Positions 36,360 to 45,670 of a DNA stretch of 64,000 nt are shown piece after piece. Numbering within the stretch: the stretch's first letter is position 1; each line of letters opens with the position of its first letter. Below the pieces are notes generated by a model. That model did no database searches, was not told the origin of the DNA, and saw nothing but the letters and a program-made list of their open reading frames with translations. Origin of the DNA: Pseudomonas yangonensis. Lineage in GTDB: Bacteria; Pseudomonadota; Gammaproteobacteria; Pseudomonadales; Pseudomonadaceae. Made by a program: the position numbers and the translations under genes. The stretch lies in contig NZ_BLJU01000012.1 of assembly GCF_009932725.1 (NCBI RefSeq), positions 124,001 to 188,000 on the forward strand. The letters run 5' to 3'.

Positions 36360-37243
36360 TGATCAAGCTTGCCGCCTGCCAATATCACATCGACCTGCTG
36401 ACGAGCTGGGACGCCTACGCCGAACATCTGACCACCTTGTGCGAGGAGGCGGCCGGGCAGGGCGCCGAGTTGCTGCTGTTGCCGGAATACGCCGGCCTGG
36501 TGCTCACCGGGCAGTTACCGGAAGCTGAGCGCAGCGACCTGCACGGCTCCATCGCCGGCATCCAGGCCCTGCTGCCGCGCTGGCTGGAACTGTGCGAAAG
36601 CCTGGCGCGCCGGCTCAAGGTCTATCTGCAACCCGGCTCGGTGGCCGTGCTGGATGATGATGGCGTCTACCGCAACCGCGCCTGGCTGTTCGGTCCGGAC
36701 GGCTGCCTGGGCAGTCAGGACAAGCTGATGATGACGCGCTTCGAGCTGGAGCAGTGGCAGATCGCGGCGGGCAGCGGGCTCAAGGTGTTCGACACGCCGC
36801 TGGGCAAGCTGGGCATTCTGATCTGCTACGACAACGAGTTCCCGCTGCTGGCGCGCACCCTGGCCGAGGCTGGCGTCGATCTGATCCTGGCGCCCAGCTG
36901 CACCGATACCGAAGCGGGCTTCCATCGCGTACGCATTGGTGCCCAGGCCCGTGCCCTGGAAAACCAGATTGCCGTGCTGCAGTCGCCCACGGTCGGCCTG
37001 GCACCCTGGTCGCCGGCACTGGACGAGAACATCGGCCGCGCCGCGCTGTACGTGCCGTCGGACTATGGCATGCCGGCCAATGGCGTGATCGCCGAGAGCG
37101 AGGAGCTGTGCCCCGTGCGCAGCCATTGGCTGATCTGCGAGCTGGACCTGGCCGAGGTACGCCGCGTGCGTGAGCAGGGCCAGGTATTCACCCGCCGCGA
37201 CTGGCCGCGGCAGTTCGAAGGCGGTCGGCTGGTGCTGCGGTGA
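36359..37243 (+). CDS. Carbon-nitrogen hydrolase (nitrilase superfamily)
   Basis: A 294-residue amidase-type protein with the Glu-Lys-Cys triad: ELLLLPEYAGLVL (Glu), GSQDKLMMTRFE (Lys), GILICYDNEFPLLART (Cys). The GNAT plus nitrilase pair recurs in many bacteria, suggesting acylated amide metabolites, which is inference. It overlaps both neighbours by 3-4 bp. Confidence 0.88.
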   Translation: MIKLAACQYHIDLLTSWDAYAEHLTTLCEEAAGQGAELLLLPEYAGLVLTGQLPEAERSDLHGSIAGIQALLPRWLELCESLARRLKVYLQPGSVAVLDDDGVYRNRAWLFGPDGCLGSQDKLMMTRFELEQWQIAAGSGLKVFDTPLGKLGILICYDNEFPLLARTLAEAGVDLILAPSCTDTEAGFHRVRIGAQARALENQIAVLQSPTVGLAPWSPALDENIGRAALYVPSDYGMPANGVIAESEELCPVRSHWLICELDLAEVRRVREQGQVFTRRDWPRQFEGGRLVLR

Positions 37244-38373
37244 ACGCTCCGCAGTCACCGGATTCCCCGCTGGCCGCCTACCAACGGGCGCTGGCGGGCG
37301 GTTTCGTCGCCGATGCCGCGCAGTGCCGTGCCGTGGATGCGCTGCAGCACTGTCATGAGGCTGTGCATCGTGGTGAGCGCCCACTCGGCGTCTACCTCTG
37401 GGGGCCGGTCGGGCGCGGCAAGACCTGGCTGATGGACAGCTTCTACAACAGCCTGCGCGTACCGGCACGGCGGCAGCATTTCCATCATTTCATGCAGTGG
37501 GTGCATCGCCGCCAGTTTCAGCTCACCGGCAATGCCGATCCGCTGCGCCTGCTGGCCGAAGAGCTGGGGCGCGAAGTGCGCGTGCTGTGCTTCGACGAGC
37601 TGTTCGTCAGCGATATTGGCGATGCCATGCTGCTCGGTCGCCTGCTCAGCCTGGTGGTGGAGCAGGGCGTGGTGCTGGTGGCCACCTCCAACCAGCCGCC
37701 GGCTCAGCTCTATGCCGATGGCTACAACCGCGAGCGCTTCCTGCCGGCCATCGCTGCGCTCGAGGCGCACATGCAGGTGGTGACCGTGGACGGCGAGCAG
37801 GACCATCGTCTGCATCCCGGTACCGAGGTGCAGCGCTACTGGGTGCAGCAGCCGCAGGCGCTGGCTGAGCTTTTCGCTCGTCTGAGCGAGGGGCAAAGCG
37901 TCAGCCGCGAGCCGGTCGAACTCAGCCATCGCCGTATCGAAAACCTCGGCCATAGCCCGGCAGCGCTCTGGTGCCGCTTCCGGGAACTGTGTGAACGGCC
38001 GCTGGCCGCGCCGGATTTCATCGAGCTGTGCGAGCGCTTCCCGGCGATTCTTCTTGGTGAAGTGCCGTGCCTGGGTGGCGAGCAACGCGAGGGGCGTATC
38101 GCCCGTGGCACCGAGGACGGTGCCGAGCGGGTCGACGCCGGGGATCGGCAACTGCCGGCGCTGTCGCGTAACGACGATGCGGTACGCCGTTTCATCGCCC
38201 TGGTCGACGAGTGCTACGACCGCCGCGTGCCGCTGTATATCGAAGCCGAGGTGGCGCTGGATGAGCTGTACACCCAGGGCTACCTCGGCTTTGCCTTTCG
38301 CCGCACGTTGAGCCGTTTGCGCGAGATGCAGCTGGAGCGTTTTGGCGCTCCAGCCAAGCGGACGGGTGCCTAG
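37240..38373 (+). CDS. zapE: ZapE/AFG1-family P-loop ATPase
   Basis: A 377-residue AFG1-like ATPase. Walker A is GPVGRGKTWLMD, Walker B VLCFDELFVSDIGDA, sensor VVLVATSNQPP. ZapE binds FtsZ and destabilises rings in E. coli. The GTG or ATG question does not arise: it starts GTG at the overlap with the nitrilase stop. Pseudomonads usually have another ZapE in the core genome near ribosomal protein genes; this copy sits in a metabolic cluster and may be a paralogue. It overlaps the convergent DUF1028 gene by 4 bp. Confidence 0.85.
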   Translation: MNAPQSPDSPLAAYQRALAGGFVADAAQCRAVDALQHCHEAVHRGERPLGVYLWGPVGRGKTWLMDSFYNSLRVPARRQHFHHFMQWVHRRQFQLTGNADPLRLLAEELGREVRVLCFDELFVSDIGDAMLLGRLLSLVVEQGVVLVATSNQPPAQLYADGYNRERFLPAIAALEAHMQVVTVDGEQDHRLHPGTEVQRYWVQQPQALAELFARLSEGQSVSREPVELSHRRIENLGHSPAALWCRFRELCERPLAAPDFIELCERFPAILLGEVPCLGGEQREGRIARGTEDGAERVDAGDRQLPALSRNDDAVRRFIALVDECYDRRVPLYIEAEVALDELYTQGYLGFAFRRTLSRLREMQLERFGAPAKRTGA

Positions 38374-39044
38374 ACCGAATCCTCCGCCGCCTTGCCGGCC
38401 GGGTTGTCACGGGTCGGCATGGCAAGAATTTCGGGCAGCACTTCACGGGCGAATACGTCATGCAGGCGGCGCAGCTCGGCCACTGGATCGAGATGGTGGT
38501 CGACGCGGATGTCCCACAGTGGGTACTCCTCCCGATCGACCACGTAGATCACTGCCGAGGATTCGCCATGGCGGTCGCCACCGCACTGGTCACCGGCCGC
38601 CAGCGCCTCGATCAGACGCTCGATCAGCGGGCGTTCTTGCGCCTGGCGAAAGGCCTCGGCTACCGCTTCGAGCACCTGTGGGCCGACCAGGCGATTGCCC
38701 TGTACTGAGAACTGCTCGCCGCTCAGCGAACCGGCCCAGGGAATGCATTTCTCGCCTGTCCAGCAGACCGTATCGCCCTGGGCGTCGATCAGCGCGCACT
38801 GGCGCAGTTCCATGCAGGGATCGGTGTCCTTGAGTCGCTCCAGCGCATCCTGCGCCGAATGCCCCTGGCGCAGCAGCGCAAGACCGTCCAGGCCCAGATA
38901 GGGATTGACCTGCGCCTGGGTCGCCACCGCGCCGACGCCGGCCGCCGCGTGGCTGAGCAGCTTGCCCACGGCGGGCATGGCGGTGGCCGCGGCGACACCG
39001 AACTGACCGCTGCGCGGGCAACGGGCGATGATGGAAAAGGTCAT
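38370..39044 (-). CDS. DUF1028 (Ntn-hydrolase-like) protein
   Basis: A 224-residue protein starting MTFSIIARCPRSGQFGVAAA, the conserved DUF1028 N-terminus, with AVATQAQVNPYLGLDGLALL. The family has an Ntn-hydrolase fold and is often found near peptidase, nitrilase or amidase genes; the activity is not established. Convergent overlap with zapE. Confidence 0.85.
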   Translation of the reverse strand: MTFSIIARCPRSGQFGVAAATAMPAVGKLLSHAAAGVGAVATQAQVNPYLGLDGLALLRQGHSAQDALERLKDTDPCMELRQCALIDAQGDTVCWTGEKCIPWAGSLSGEQFSVQGNRLVGPQVLEAVAEAFRQAQERPLIERLIEALAAGDQCGGDRHGESSAVIYVVDREEYPLWDIRVDHHLDPVAELRRLHDVFAREVLPEILAMPTRDNPAGKAAEDSV

Positions 39045-39176
39045 GGCGACTCCTGGACGATTTTCAGCTTAGGCCATCACCAGGCCGGTATCGTTCCGCT
39101 TGGCTGGCCGCTGCTGCCTTTGCCAGATCAGCCCGGGCGTCGTCTAATGCGTACTGTTCACTGCCTGTTATGAGGG

Positions 39177-40541
39177 ATGCGCATGATTCTTGGCCAGTCG
39201 CTCGCGCAATGGCGCGCGGAGTTTCCGCTGCTCGACGAGCTGATCGCCCTGCGCGAAACCAGCTGGTTCAACCCCGCCGTGGCGCCTGCTGCCGAAGCAC
39301 TGGCCGATGTCGGTTTGAGCGCTGCCGATGTGGCCGACGCCCGCGCGCGTCTCGAGCGCTTCGCCCCCTACCTGGCCCGGGCGTTCCCGCAGACGGCTGT
39401 CAGCGGCGGCATCATCGAGTCGGATATTCTGCCCTTGCCGCAGATGCAGGCGCTGCTGCGTGAGGAGGCCGAAGAAGAAATCGGCGCGCTGTGGCTCAAG
39501 CGCGACAGCCATCTGCCCATCTCCGGTTCGATCAAGGCCCGCGGCGGCATCTACGAGGTGCTCAAGCATGCCGAAGACCTGGCACTGGCGGCCGGTCTGC
39601 TCAGGCTCGATGACGATTACGCCTGCCTCGACAGCGATGCGATGCGCGCCTTCTTCGCTGGCTATCAGGTGGCGGTCGGTTCTACCGGCAACCTCGGCCT
39701 GTCCATCGGCATCATCAGTGCACGTCTGGGCTTTCAGGCCACGGTGCATATGTCCGCCGATGCCCGTCAGTGGAAGAAGGACAAGCTGCGCGCCCATGGC
39801 GTGACCGTGGTCGAGTACGCCAGCGATTACAGCGTTGCGGTGGAGCAGGGACGCCGCCAGGCCGAGGCCGATCCGCGTTGCCACTTCGTCGATGACGAGA
39901 ACTCCAGGCACCTGTTCCTCGGCTATGCGGTGGCTGGCGAGCGCCTCAGGCAGCAACTCGCGGCGGCCGATGTCGTGGTCGATGCCGAGCATCCGCTGTT
40001 TGTCTACCTGCCCTGTGGCGTCGGTGGCGGGCCGGGCGGCGTGGCCTTCGGCCTGAAGCTGGCGTTCGGCGATGCGGTGCACTGCCTGTTCGCCGAGCCG
40101 ACCCATTCACCGTGCATGCTGCTCGGCGTGCATACCGGCCGGCACGAAGAACTGGCGGTGCAGGATTTCGGCATCGACAACCGCACCGCGGCCGATGGCC
40201 TGGCGGTCGGGCGGCCATCGGGTTTCGTCGGCCGCGCCATGCAGCGGCTGATCGACGGCTATTACACGGTCAGCGACGAGCAGCTGTTCCGCTACCTGGC
40301 GTTGCTGCAGCAGACCGAGGGTCAGCGCCTGGAGCCTTCGGCCCTGGCCGGACTGCCGGGTGTATTGCGTGTGCTGGGCGAGCAGCAGGGCTATCGCCAG
40401 CGCCTGGGCCTGACACCGCAGCGTATGGCGCAGGCGACGCATCTGGTCTGGGCAACGGGCGGCAGCATGGTGCCGCAGGCTGAAATGGACAGCTACCTGG
40501 CGCGAGGGCGGCAACTGTTGCAGGGTTCGGGCGTAGATTGA
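39177..40541 (+). CDS. dsdA: D-serine ammonia-lyase
   Basis: A 454-residue PLP enzyme, of the usual length for DsdA. The PLP lysine is in [17 protein letters not shown], the phosphate-binding loop in [13 protein letters not shown], and a Gly-rich loop in [18 protein letters not shown]. It deaminates D-serine to pyruvate and ammonia. No dsdC or dsdX gene is adjacent, so it stands alone. Confidence 0.93.
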   Translation: MRMILGQSLAQWRAEFPLLDELIALRETSWFNPAVAPAAEALADVGLSAADVADARARLERFAPYLARAFPQTAVSGGIIESDILPLPQMQALLREEAEEEIGALWLKRDSHLPISGSIKARGGIYEVLKHAEDLALAAGLLRLDDDYACLDSDAMRAFFAGYQVAVGSTGNLGLSIGIISARLGFQATVHMSADARQWKKDKLRAHGVTVVEYASDYSVAVEQGRRQAEADPRCHFVDDENSRHLFLGYAVAGERLRQQLAAADVVVDAEHPLFVYLPCGVGGGPGGVAFGLKLAFGDAVHCLFAEPTHSPCMLLGVHTGRHEELAVQDFGIDNRTAADGLAVGRPSGFVGRAMQRLIDGYYTVSDEQLFRYLALLQQTEGQRLEPSALAGLPGVLRVLGEQQGYRQRLGLTPQRMAQATHLVWATGGSMVPQAEMDSYLARGRQLLQGSGVD

Positions 40542-40549
40542 CGCATACC

Positions 40550-40624
40550 TGTAGGGGCCCCGCCCTCGGGCGAAGCTTCTCCGTCGCGTGCCCGGGCCAA
40601 TTCGCCGCGGGGCGCGGCTCCTAC
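40550..40624. repeat. REP-like inverted repeat after dsdA
   Basis: Arms of 24 bases (40550-40573 and 40601-40624) match at 19 of 24 positions as inverse complements, starting GTAGG and ending with GGCGAA. This is the general form of intergenic REP sequences in pseudomonads. It starts eight bases after the dsdA stop. Confidence 0.65.
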
Positions 40625-40655
40625 TCATGAGTGATAAGAGGGCGCCTGAAAACGT

Positions 40656-40872
40656 AGAAGCCCGGCACTTGGCCGTCATGCTGTTCACTTAAGGTTGTAC
40701 ACGTTTGACGCCCCTCTCCCATTTATGGGAGAGGGGCTGGGGGAGAGGGCTGAAACACCGCAAAACTGCCAGTTTTCCCCTCTCCCTAACCCTCTCCCCA
40801 AAGGGGGGAGGGGACTGATCGTGTCCGACCATTTCTTATGTGAACAGCATTACGGCACTTGGCCGGGCTTCT
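40656..40872. mobile_element. MITE-like 217-bp element with 38-bp terminal inverted repeats
   Basis: The ends (40656-40693 and 40835-40872) are near-identical inverse complements of 38 bases, both starting AGAAGCCCGGC. Inside lies a perfect 12-bp hairpin CCCCTCTCCCAT/TT/ATGGGAGAGGGG (40711-40736) and a second CCTCTCCC-rich arm set (about 40776-40815). There is no open frame, so any movement would need a transposase elsewhere. With the REP-like repeat it fills the dsdA-fumarase gap. Confidence 0.65.
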
Positions 40873-40905
40873 CCTTGCAGCTTGAAGCTGGTCGCTTGCA
40901 GCTGC

Positions 40906-42429
40906 TTACTTCACTTCCACCGCCAGGCTTTCGGCGATCTTCTTGTTCCAGATCGCAGGGCCGGTGATGTGCACCGACTCGCCCTTGGTGTCGACCGCGA
41001 CGGTCACAGGCATGTCTTTGACTTCGAACTCGTAGATGGCTTCCATACCCAGTTCTTCGAAGGCCAGCACCTTGGACTTCTTGATCGCCTGGGCCACCAG
41101 GTAGGCGGCGCCGCCGACGGCCATCAGGTACACGGCCTTGTTGTCCTTGATCGCGTCGATGGCGATGGGGCCGCGCTCGGACTTGCCGATCATGCCCAGC
41201 AGACCGGTCTGCTCGAGGATCTGACGGGTGAACTTGTCCATACGGGTGGCGGTAGTCGGGCCAGCCGGGCCAACCACTTCATTGCCGACCGGATCGACCG
41301 GGCCGACGTAATAGATGAAGCGACCCTTGAGGTCCACCGGCAATTGCTCGCCCTTGTTCAGCATGTCGACCATGCGCTTGTGCGCGGCGTCGCGGCCGGT
41401 GAGCATCTTGCCGTTGAGCAGCACGGTCTCGCCCGGCTTCCAGCTCTGCACCTCTTCCGGTGTCAGGGTGTCGAGGTTGACACGGCGCGCGCTCGGGCCG
41501 GCCTCCCAGACGATTTCCGGATAGGCATCCAGATCCGGCGCTTCCAGTACGGCCGGGCCCGAGCCGTCGAGCACGAAGTGGGCGTGGCGGGTGGCGGCGC
41601 AGTTGGGGATCATGCACACCGGCAGGCTTGCTGCGTGGGTCGGGTAGTCCATGATCTTCACGTCGAGCACGGTGGTCAGGCCGCCCAGGCCCTGGGCGCC
41701 GATGCCCAGCTGGTTGACCTTCTCGAACAGCTCCAGACGCAGCTCCTCGATGCGGTTCTGCGGGCCGCGGGCCTGCAGCTCATGGATGTCGATGTGCTCC
41801 ATCAGCACTTCCTTGGCCATCACCGCGGCCTTCTCGGCGGTGCCGCCGATGCCGATGCCGAGCATGCCCGGCGGGCACCAGCCGGCGCCCATGGTCGGCA
41901 CGGTCTTCAGCACCCAGTCGACGATGGAGTCGGACGGGTTGAGCATGGCCATCTTCGACTTGTTCTCGGAGCCGCCGCCCTTGGCCGCGACGTCCACTTC
42001 CACCTTGTCACCGGGGACGATGGAGTAGTGGATCACTGCCGGGGTGTTGTCCTTGGTGTTCTTGCGGGCACCTGCCGGGTCGGCCAGGATCGAGGCGCGC
42101 AGGACGTTCTCGGGCAGGTTGTAGGCGCGGCGCACGCCCTCGTTGATCATGTCGTCGACGCTCATGGTGGCGCCGTCCCAGCGCACGTCCATACCAACCT
42201 TGATGAACACGGTGACGATGCCGGTATCCTGGCAGATCGGGCGGTGGCCGGTGGCACACATGCGCGAGTTGATCAGAATCTGCGCCATGGAGTCCTTGGC
42301 GGCCGGCGATTCCTCCTTCAGGTAGGCCTCGTGCATCGCCTGGATGAAGTCGACGGGGTGGTAATAGGAGATGAACTGCAGTGCGTCGGCAACGCTCTGA
42401 ATCAGGTCGTCCTGCTTGATCACGGTCAT
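40906..42429 (-). CDS. fumA: Class I fumarate hydratase (4Fe-4S)
   Basis: A 507-residue class I fumarase of the FumA/FumB type: alpha domain with CQDTGIVTVFIKVG and the Cys ligands in RPICQDT and ...WCPPGMLGIGIGG, beta domain with LNGKMLTGRDAAHKRM. It interconverts fumarate and malate in the TCA cycle. A fused single-chain enzyme of the normal length. It precedes, divergently, the sadC-like gene; the pairing matches P. aeruginosa PA4333/PA4332. Confidence 0.95.
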   Translation of the reverse strand: MTVIKQDDLIQSVADALQFISYYHPVDFIQAMHEAYLKEESPAAKDSMAQILINSRMCATGHRPICQDTGIVTVFIKVGMDVRWDGATMSVDDMINEGVRRAYNLPENVLRASILADPAGARKNTKDNTPAVIHYSIVPGDKVEVDVAAKGGGSENKSKMAMLNPSDSIVDWVLKTVPTMGAGWCPPGMLGIGIGGTAEKAAVMAKEVLMEHIDIHELQARGPQNRIEELRLELFEKVNQLGIGAQGLGGLTTVLDVKIMDYPTHAASLPVCMIPNCAATRHAHFVLDGSGPAVLEAPDLDAYPEIVWEAGPSARRVNLDTLTPEEVQSWKPGETVLLNGKMLTGRDAAHKRMVDMLNKGEQLPVDLKGRFIYYVGPVDPVGNEVVGPAGPTTATRMDKFTRQILEQTGLLGMIGKSERGPIAIDAIKDNKAVYLMAVGGAAYLVAQAIKKSKVLAFEELGMEAIYEFEVKDMPVTVAVDTKGESVHITGPAIWNKKIAESLAVEVK

Positions 42430-42708
42430 TGGGGCGCTCCTCTATCAGGGAACATCTACAAGGAAGCGCCGGACAACGACCCGGCGCAACGGCGAAAAAC
42501 TGTCGGGCGCGATATTCACCTCGCTCCGCGACGGTCTGCTTAGGTGGCCGCCACGGCGGGCAGCAACAAAAAAGGCGCGGCAGTATACCGCGGCGGTCGT
42601 ATAGGGCACAGCCGCCTAAGGTCGATGATGCTAGCCGGGTGGCGGTGATCGGTTCGCTAGGCAATCTGTGATCACAGGGGTAGAGTAACGGCCAGATGCC
42701 AGTATGGG

Positions 42709-43845
42709 ATGGAGCCCATGAGCTCAACCACTCCTCGGGGCACGCAGCGCAGCCTGCAAAGCCTTCTGCTCAAACGCTTCGCCATGGCCTTCGCTACCTA
42801 CGCGATGATGGCGCTCGTCTGCTGGTTCGCTGTATTCAATGGTCTGTTTCTCGGCTCCATCAGCACGGCCGCCTGGTTGACCCTCGGCGTGTTCGGCAGT
42901 CAGCTGGTGTTTCTCTGGCTGTTTCTTTCCGGGCGCAACCTGCGCTACGAAGACCCCAGCCTGACCCAGGCGCAGGTGCTGGTCGCGCTGGCCTGGCAGC
43001 CGCCGTTGCTGGCGCTGTTCGACAGCGCACGCGGCGTGATGATGGTCTTCTACGTGCTGATTCTGCTGTTCGGCGTGTTCCAGTTGCCGCCCCGGGTGTT
43101 CGCGCGGTGCGCTGCCTTCGCCTTTTTCGGGTTTACCGCGATGGTGCTGGTGGAGGCCTATCGCATGCAGCTGGTGGACCCGAGCATGGCCTGGCTGCAG
43201 GTGTGGGTGCTGTTCATTCTGCTGGTCTGGCTGTGCCTGTTCTCCAGCTACGTGCAGGCCATGCGTAAACGCATGCGTCAGCGTCGGTTCGCCTTGCAGG
43301 CGCATCAGGACACCCTGCGCGGGATGATGCGTCAGCTCGAGGAACTGGTCGCCACCGACGAGCTGACCGGGCTGTTCAATCGCCGGCATTTCCTGCGTCT
43401 GGCCAGTCGTGAGCTGGAGCATCTCGGGCATGGGCGGCAACACGGCCTGGCGCTGATCGATCTGGACCATTTCAAGCGAATCAACGATGCTCATGGTCAT
43501 GCCGCTGGCGACCGGGTGCTGCAGACCTTCGCCGCGGTGGCCCGAGCCTGTCTGCGTGACGGCGACATCATTGCCCGCTACGGCGGTGAGGAGTTCGTCC
43601 TGCTACTGCCCAACACCGATGCCGATCAGTTCACCGCCTGCTGCGAGCGACTGCGCGAGGCGTTCGCCAGCGCCGAGCCGGTGGGGGTGAAAATCGACAG
43701 CCTCAGTCTGTCCGCCGGCATGACGCTGCTGTTTGCTGGCGATGACCTCGACGAAGCCCTGCAACGCGCGGATCAGGCGCTCTATCAGGCCAAGCGCGGC
43801 GGGCGCAATCGTTGCGATGCCAGCTGGGAGCGCGCGGGTGCCTGA
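42709..43845 (+). CDS. sadC: Membrane-bound diguanylate cyclase, SadC position
   Basis: A 378-residue protein. The N-terminal 190 residues hold about six transmembrane helices (MALVCWFAVFNGLFLG and following), then a GGDEF domain: DELTGLFNRRHFL, DLDHFKRINDAHGHAAGD, active site RYGGEEF and the inhibitory I-site RDGD five residues before it. It should make c-di-GMP and be product-inhibited. Its place between fumarase and the ferredoxin reductase is that of P. aeruginosa sadC, although SadC there is longer. A start at ATG 42718 is possible. It overlaps the next gene. Confidence 0.85.
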   Translation: MEPMSSTTPRGTQRSLQSLLLKRFAMAFATYAMMALVCWFAVFNGLFLGSISTAAWLTLGVFGSQLVFLWLFLSGRNLRYEDPSLTQAQVLVALAWQPPLLALFDSARGVMMVFYVLILLFGVFQLPPRVFARCAAFAFFGFTAMVLVEAYRMQLVDPSMAWLQVWVLFILLVWLCLFSSYVQAMRKRMRQRRFALQAHQDTLRGMMRQLEELVATDELTGLFNRRHFLRLASRELEHLGHGRQHGLALIDLDHFKRINDAHGHAAGDRVLQTFAAVARACLRDGDIIARYGGEEFVLLLPNTDADQFTACCERLREAFASAEPVGVKIDSLSLSAGMTLLFAGDDLDEALQRADQALYQAKRGGRNRCDASWERAGA

Positions 43846-44776
43846 GCTGCGTGTGGGCGCCCGACAGCTGCAGGTGGCCCAGCAAACCAACTTGCTCGAT
43901 GCGCTGCTCGGCGGCGGTGTGGCCGTGCCCTACAGCTGCCGGGCTGGCAGTTGCCACGCCTGTCTGGTGCGTTGCGTGGACGGCGAGCCGCTGGATCTGC
44001 AACCCGAGGCGCTGGCTAACGACAAGCGCGCCGAGGGCTGGCGTCTGGCCTGCCAGTGCCAGGTGGTCGGTGATCTGCAGGTCGAACCCTTCGATCCACA
44101 GCGCGATGGCCTGGCCGCGCGAGTGGTCGCCCTGGATTGGCCCAGTCCGCAGGTCCTGCGTCTGCGCCTGCAGCCGGAGCGGCCACTGCGCTATCGCCCC
44201 GGTCAGCATGTGTTGCTGTGGAGCGAAGAGGGAGTCGCCCGGCCCTATTCGCTGGCCAGCGTGCCGGGCGAAGACGATTGGCTGGAGTTTCATATCGATT
44301 GCCGCAAGCCCGGGGCGTTCTGTGATGCAGCGCGGCGCCTGCAGCCGGGCGATGGGCTGCGTCTGGGCGAGTTGCGCGGTGGTGCGCTGCATTACGATGC
44401 CGACTGGCAGTCGCGTCCGCTCTGGCTGCTCGCCGCAGGTACCGGGCTGGCGCCCTTGTACGGGGTGCTGCGCGAGGCATTGCGCCAGGAACATCAGGGG
44501 GCCATTCGTCTGCTGCACGTGGCGCATGACGCGGCCGAGCACTATCTGGCCGACGAACTGCAGGCGCTGGCAGCGCAGCACGGCAAGCTGCAGGTGGAGC
44601 TGGTGACGGCGGCGCAGTTGCCGGCTGCTTTGGCCGAACTGCGCCTTGTTTCACGGCAGACCCTCGCCTTACTCTGCGGCCATCCGGAGACGGTCGACAG
44701 CTTCGCGCGGCGCCTCTACATGGCAGGTTTGCCGCGCAGTCAGATGCTCGCCGACGTCTTTCTCACCCGCGCGTAG
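43838..44776 (+). CDS. 2Fe-2S ferredoxin fused to FAD/NAD(P)H oxidoreductase
   Basis: A 312-residue two-domain reductase starting GTG, overlapping the diguanylate cyclase stop by 8 bp. The ferredoxin domain at 1-90 has the cluster motif CRAGSCHACL and a distal Cys in LACQC. The FAD-binding domain has RPYSLASVPGEDD and the NAD domain LLAAGTGLAPLYGVLREA and ALLCGHPETVDSF. Such proteins are the reductase components of oxygenases or desaturases. The partner here is not adjacent; P. aeruginosa PA4331 is the positional equivalent. Confidence 0.88.
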   Translation: MPELRVGARQLQVAQQTNLLDALLGGGVAVPYSCRAGSCHACLVRCVDGEPLDLQPEALANDKRAEGWRLACQCQVVGDLQVEPFDPQRDGLAARVVALDWPSPQVLRLRLQPERPLRYRPGQHVLLWSEEGVARPYSLASVPGEDDWLEFHIDCRKPGAFCDAARRLQPGDGLRLGELRGGALHYDADWQSRPLWLLAAGTGLAPLYGVLREALRQEHQGAIRLLHVAHDAAEHYLADELQALAAQHGKLQVELVTAAQLPAALAELRLVSRQTLALLCGHPETVDSFARRLYMAGLPRSQMLADVFLTRA

Positions 44777-44833
44777 GCTGCACCTGACCGCTCTTGCTGC
44801 CAGGCTGGCCCGCACCTTGGCCTGGAGCCTTGC

Positions 44834-45607
44834 ATGAGCGAACACCTGCATATCGAACGCGACGGCGGTCTGTTGACCCTGCGCATGCATCGCCCGGACA
44901 AGAAGAATGCGCTGACCCGCGCCATGTACGCCGGCATGGCCGAGGTGCTGGACGAGGCCGTGCGCGATACGAGTGTGCGCGTGGTGCTGCTGACCGGTGG
45001 CGAGGACTGCTTCACCAGCGGCAACGATGTCGCCGACTTCATCCAGGCGCCGCCGACCGGGCTGAACAGCGAAGTATTCCAGTTCATGCGCGCGCTGTTC
45101 GACTTCAGCAAGCCGGTGGTCGCCGCTGTGGCCGGCCCGGCGGTGGGCATCGGTACCACCCTGTTGCTGCATTGCGACCTGGTCTATGTCGCCCGCGATG
45201 CACAGCTGAAGATGCCTTTCGTAAACCTGGGGCTGTGCCCCGAGTACGGTTCAAGCCAGATTTTGCCGCGTTTGCTGGGGCACGCGCGTGCTGCCGAGCT
45301 GCTGTTGCTAGGCCAGTCATTCACAGGCGAGCAGGCGGCTGCCTGGGGCATCGCCAATCAGGCACTCGATGATGGCGCGGCGACCTTGAGCAAGGCCCGT
45401 GAGATGGCGCAATGCTTTCTCGAACTGGCGCCATCGGCCGTTGCCGACAGCAAACGCCTGATGCGTGCACCGGGACGCGAGGAGTTGCGCAAGGTGATCG
45501 AGGAGGAGGGTGCCCTGTTCGGCCAGCGCCTGCGCTCGCCCGAGGCCATCGAGGCGCTGACCGCATTCATGCAGCGCAGAAAGCCGGATTTCTCTCGCTT
45601 CGCATAG
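44834..45607 (+). CDS. Enoyl-CoA hydratase/isomerase-family protein
   Basis: A 257-residue crotonase-fold protein: HRPDKKNALTRAMYAGMAEV, GGEDCFTSGNDVADF (oxyanion hole), AVAGPAVGIGTTLLLHCDLVYV and the catalytic Glu region LGLCPEYGSSQILPRLLG. It resembles enoyl-CoA hydratases of the PA4330 type. It ends 57 bp before a bidirectional terminator shared with pykA. Confidence 0.9.
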   Translation: MSEHLHIERDGGLLTLRMHRPDKKNALTRAMYAGMAEVLDEAVRDTSVRVVLLTGGEDCFTSGNDVADFIQAPPTGLNSEVFQFMRALFDFSKPVVAAVAGPAVGIGTTLLLHCDLVYVARDAQLKMPFVNLGLCPEYGSSQILPRLLGHARAAELLLLGQSFTGEQAAAWGIANQALDDGAATLSKAREMAQCFLELAPSAVADSKRLMRAPGREELRKVIEEEGALFGQRLRSPEAIEALTAFMQRRKPDFSRFA

Positions 45608-45628
45608 GCTGCGCCCGCCTCGGAAAAC

Positions 45629-45655
45629 AAAAGGCCGCTCATCGAGCGGCCTTTT
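45629..45655. terminator. Bidirectional terminator between the hydratase and pykA
   Basis: AAAAGGCCGCTC and GAGCGGCCTTTT form a 12-bp perfect stem with an ATC loop. Each strand reads a GC stem followed by T residues, so it can end both convergent genes. Confidence 0.9.
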
Positions 45656-45670
45656 GCATTGACGGGTGGA

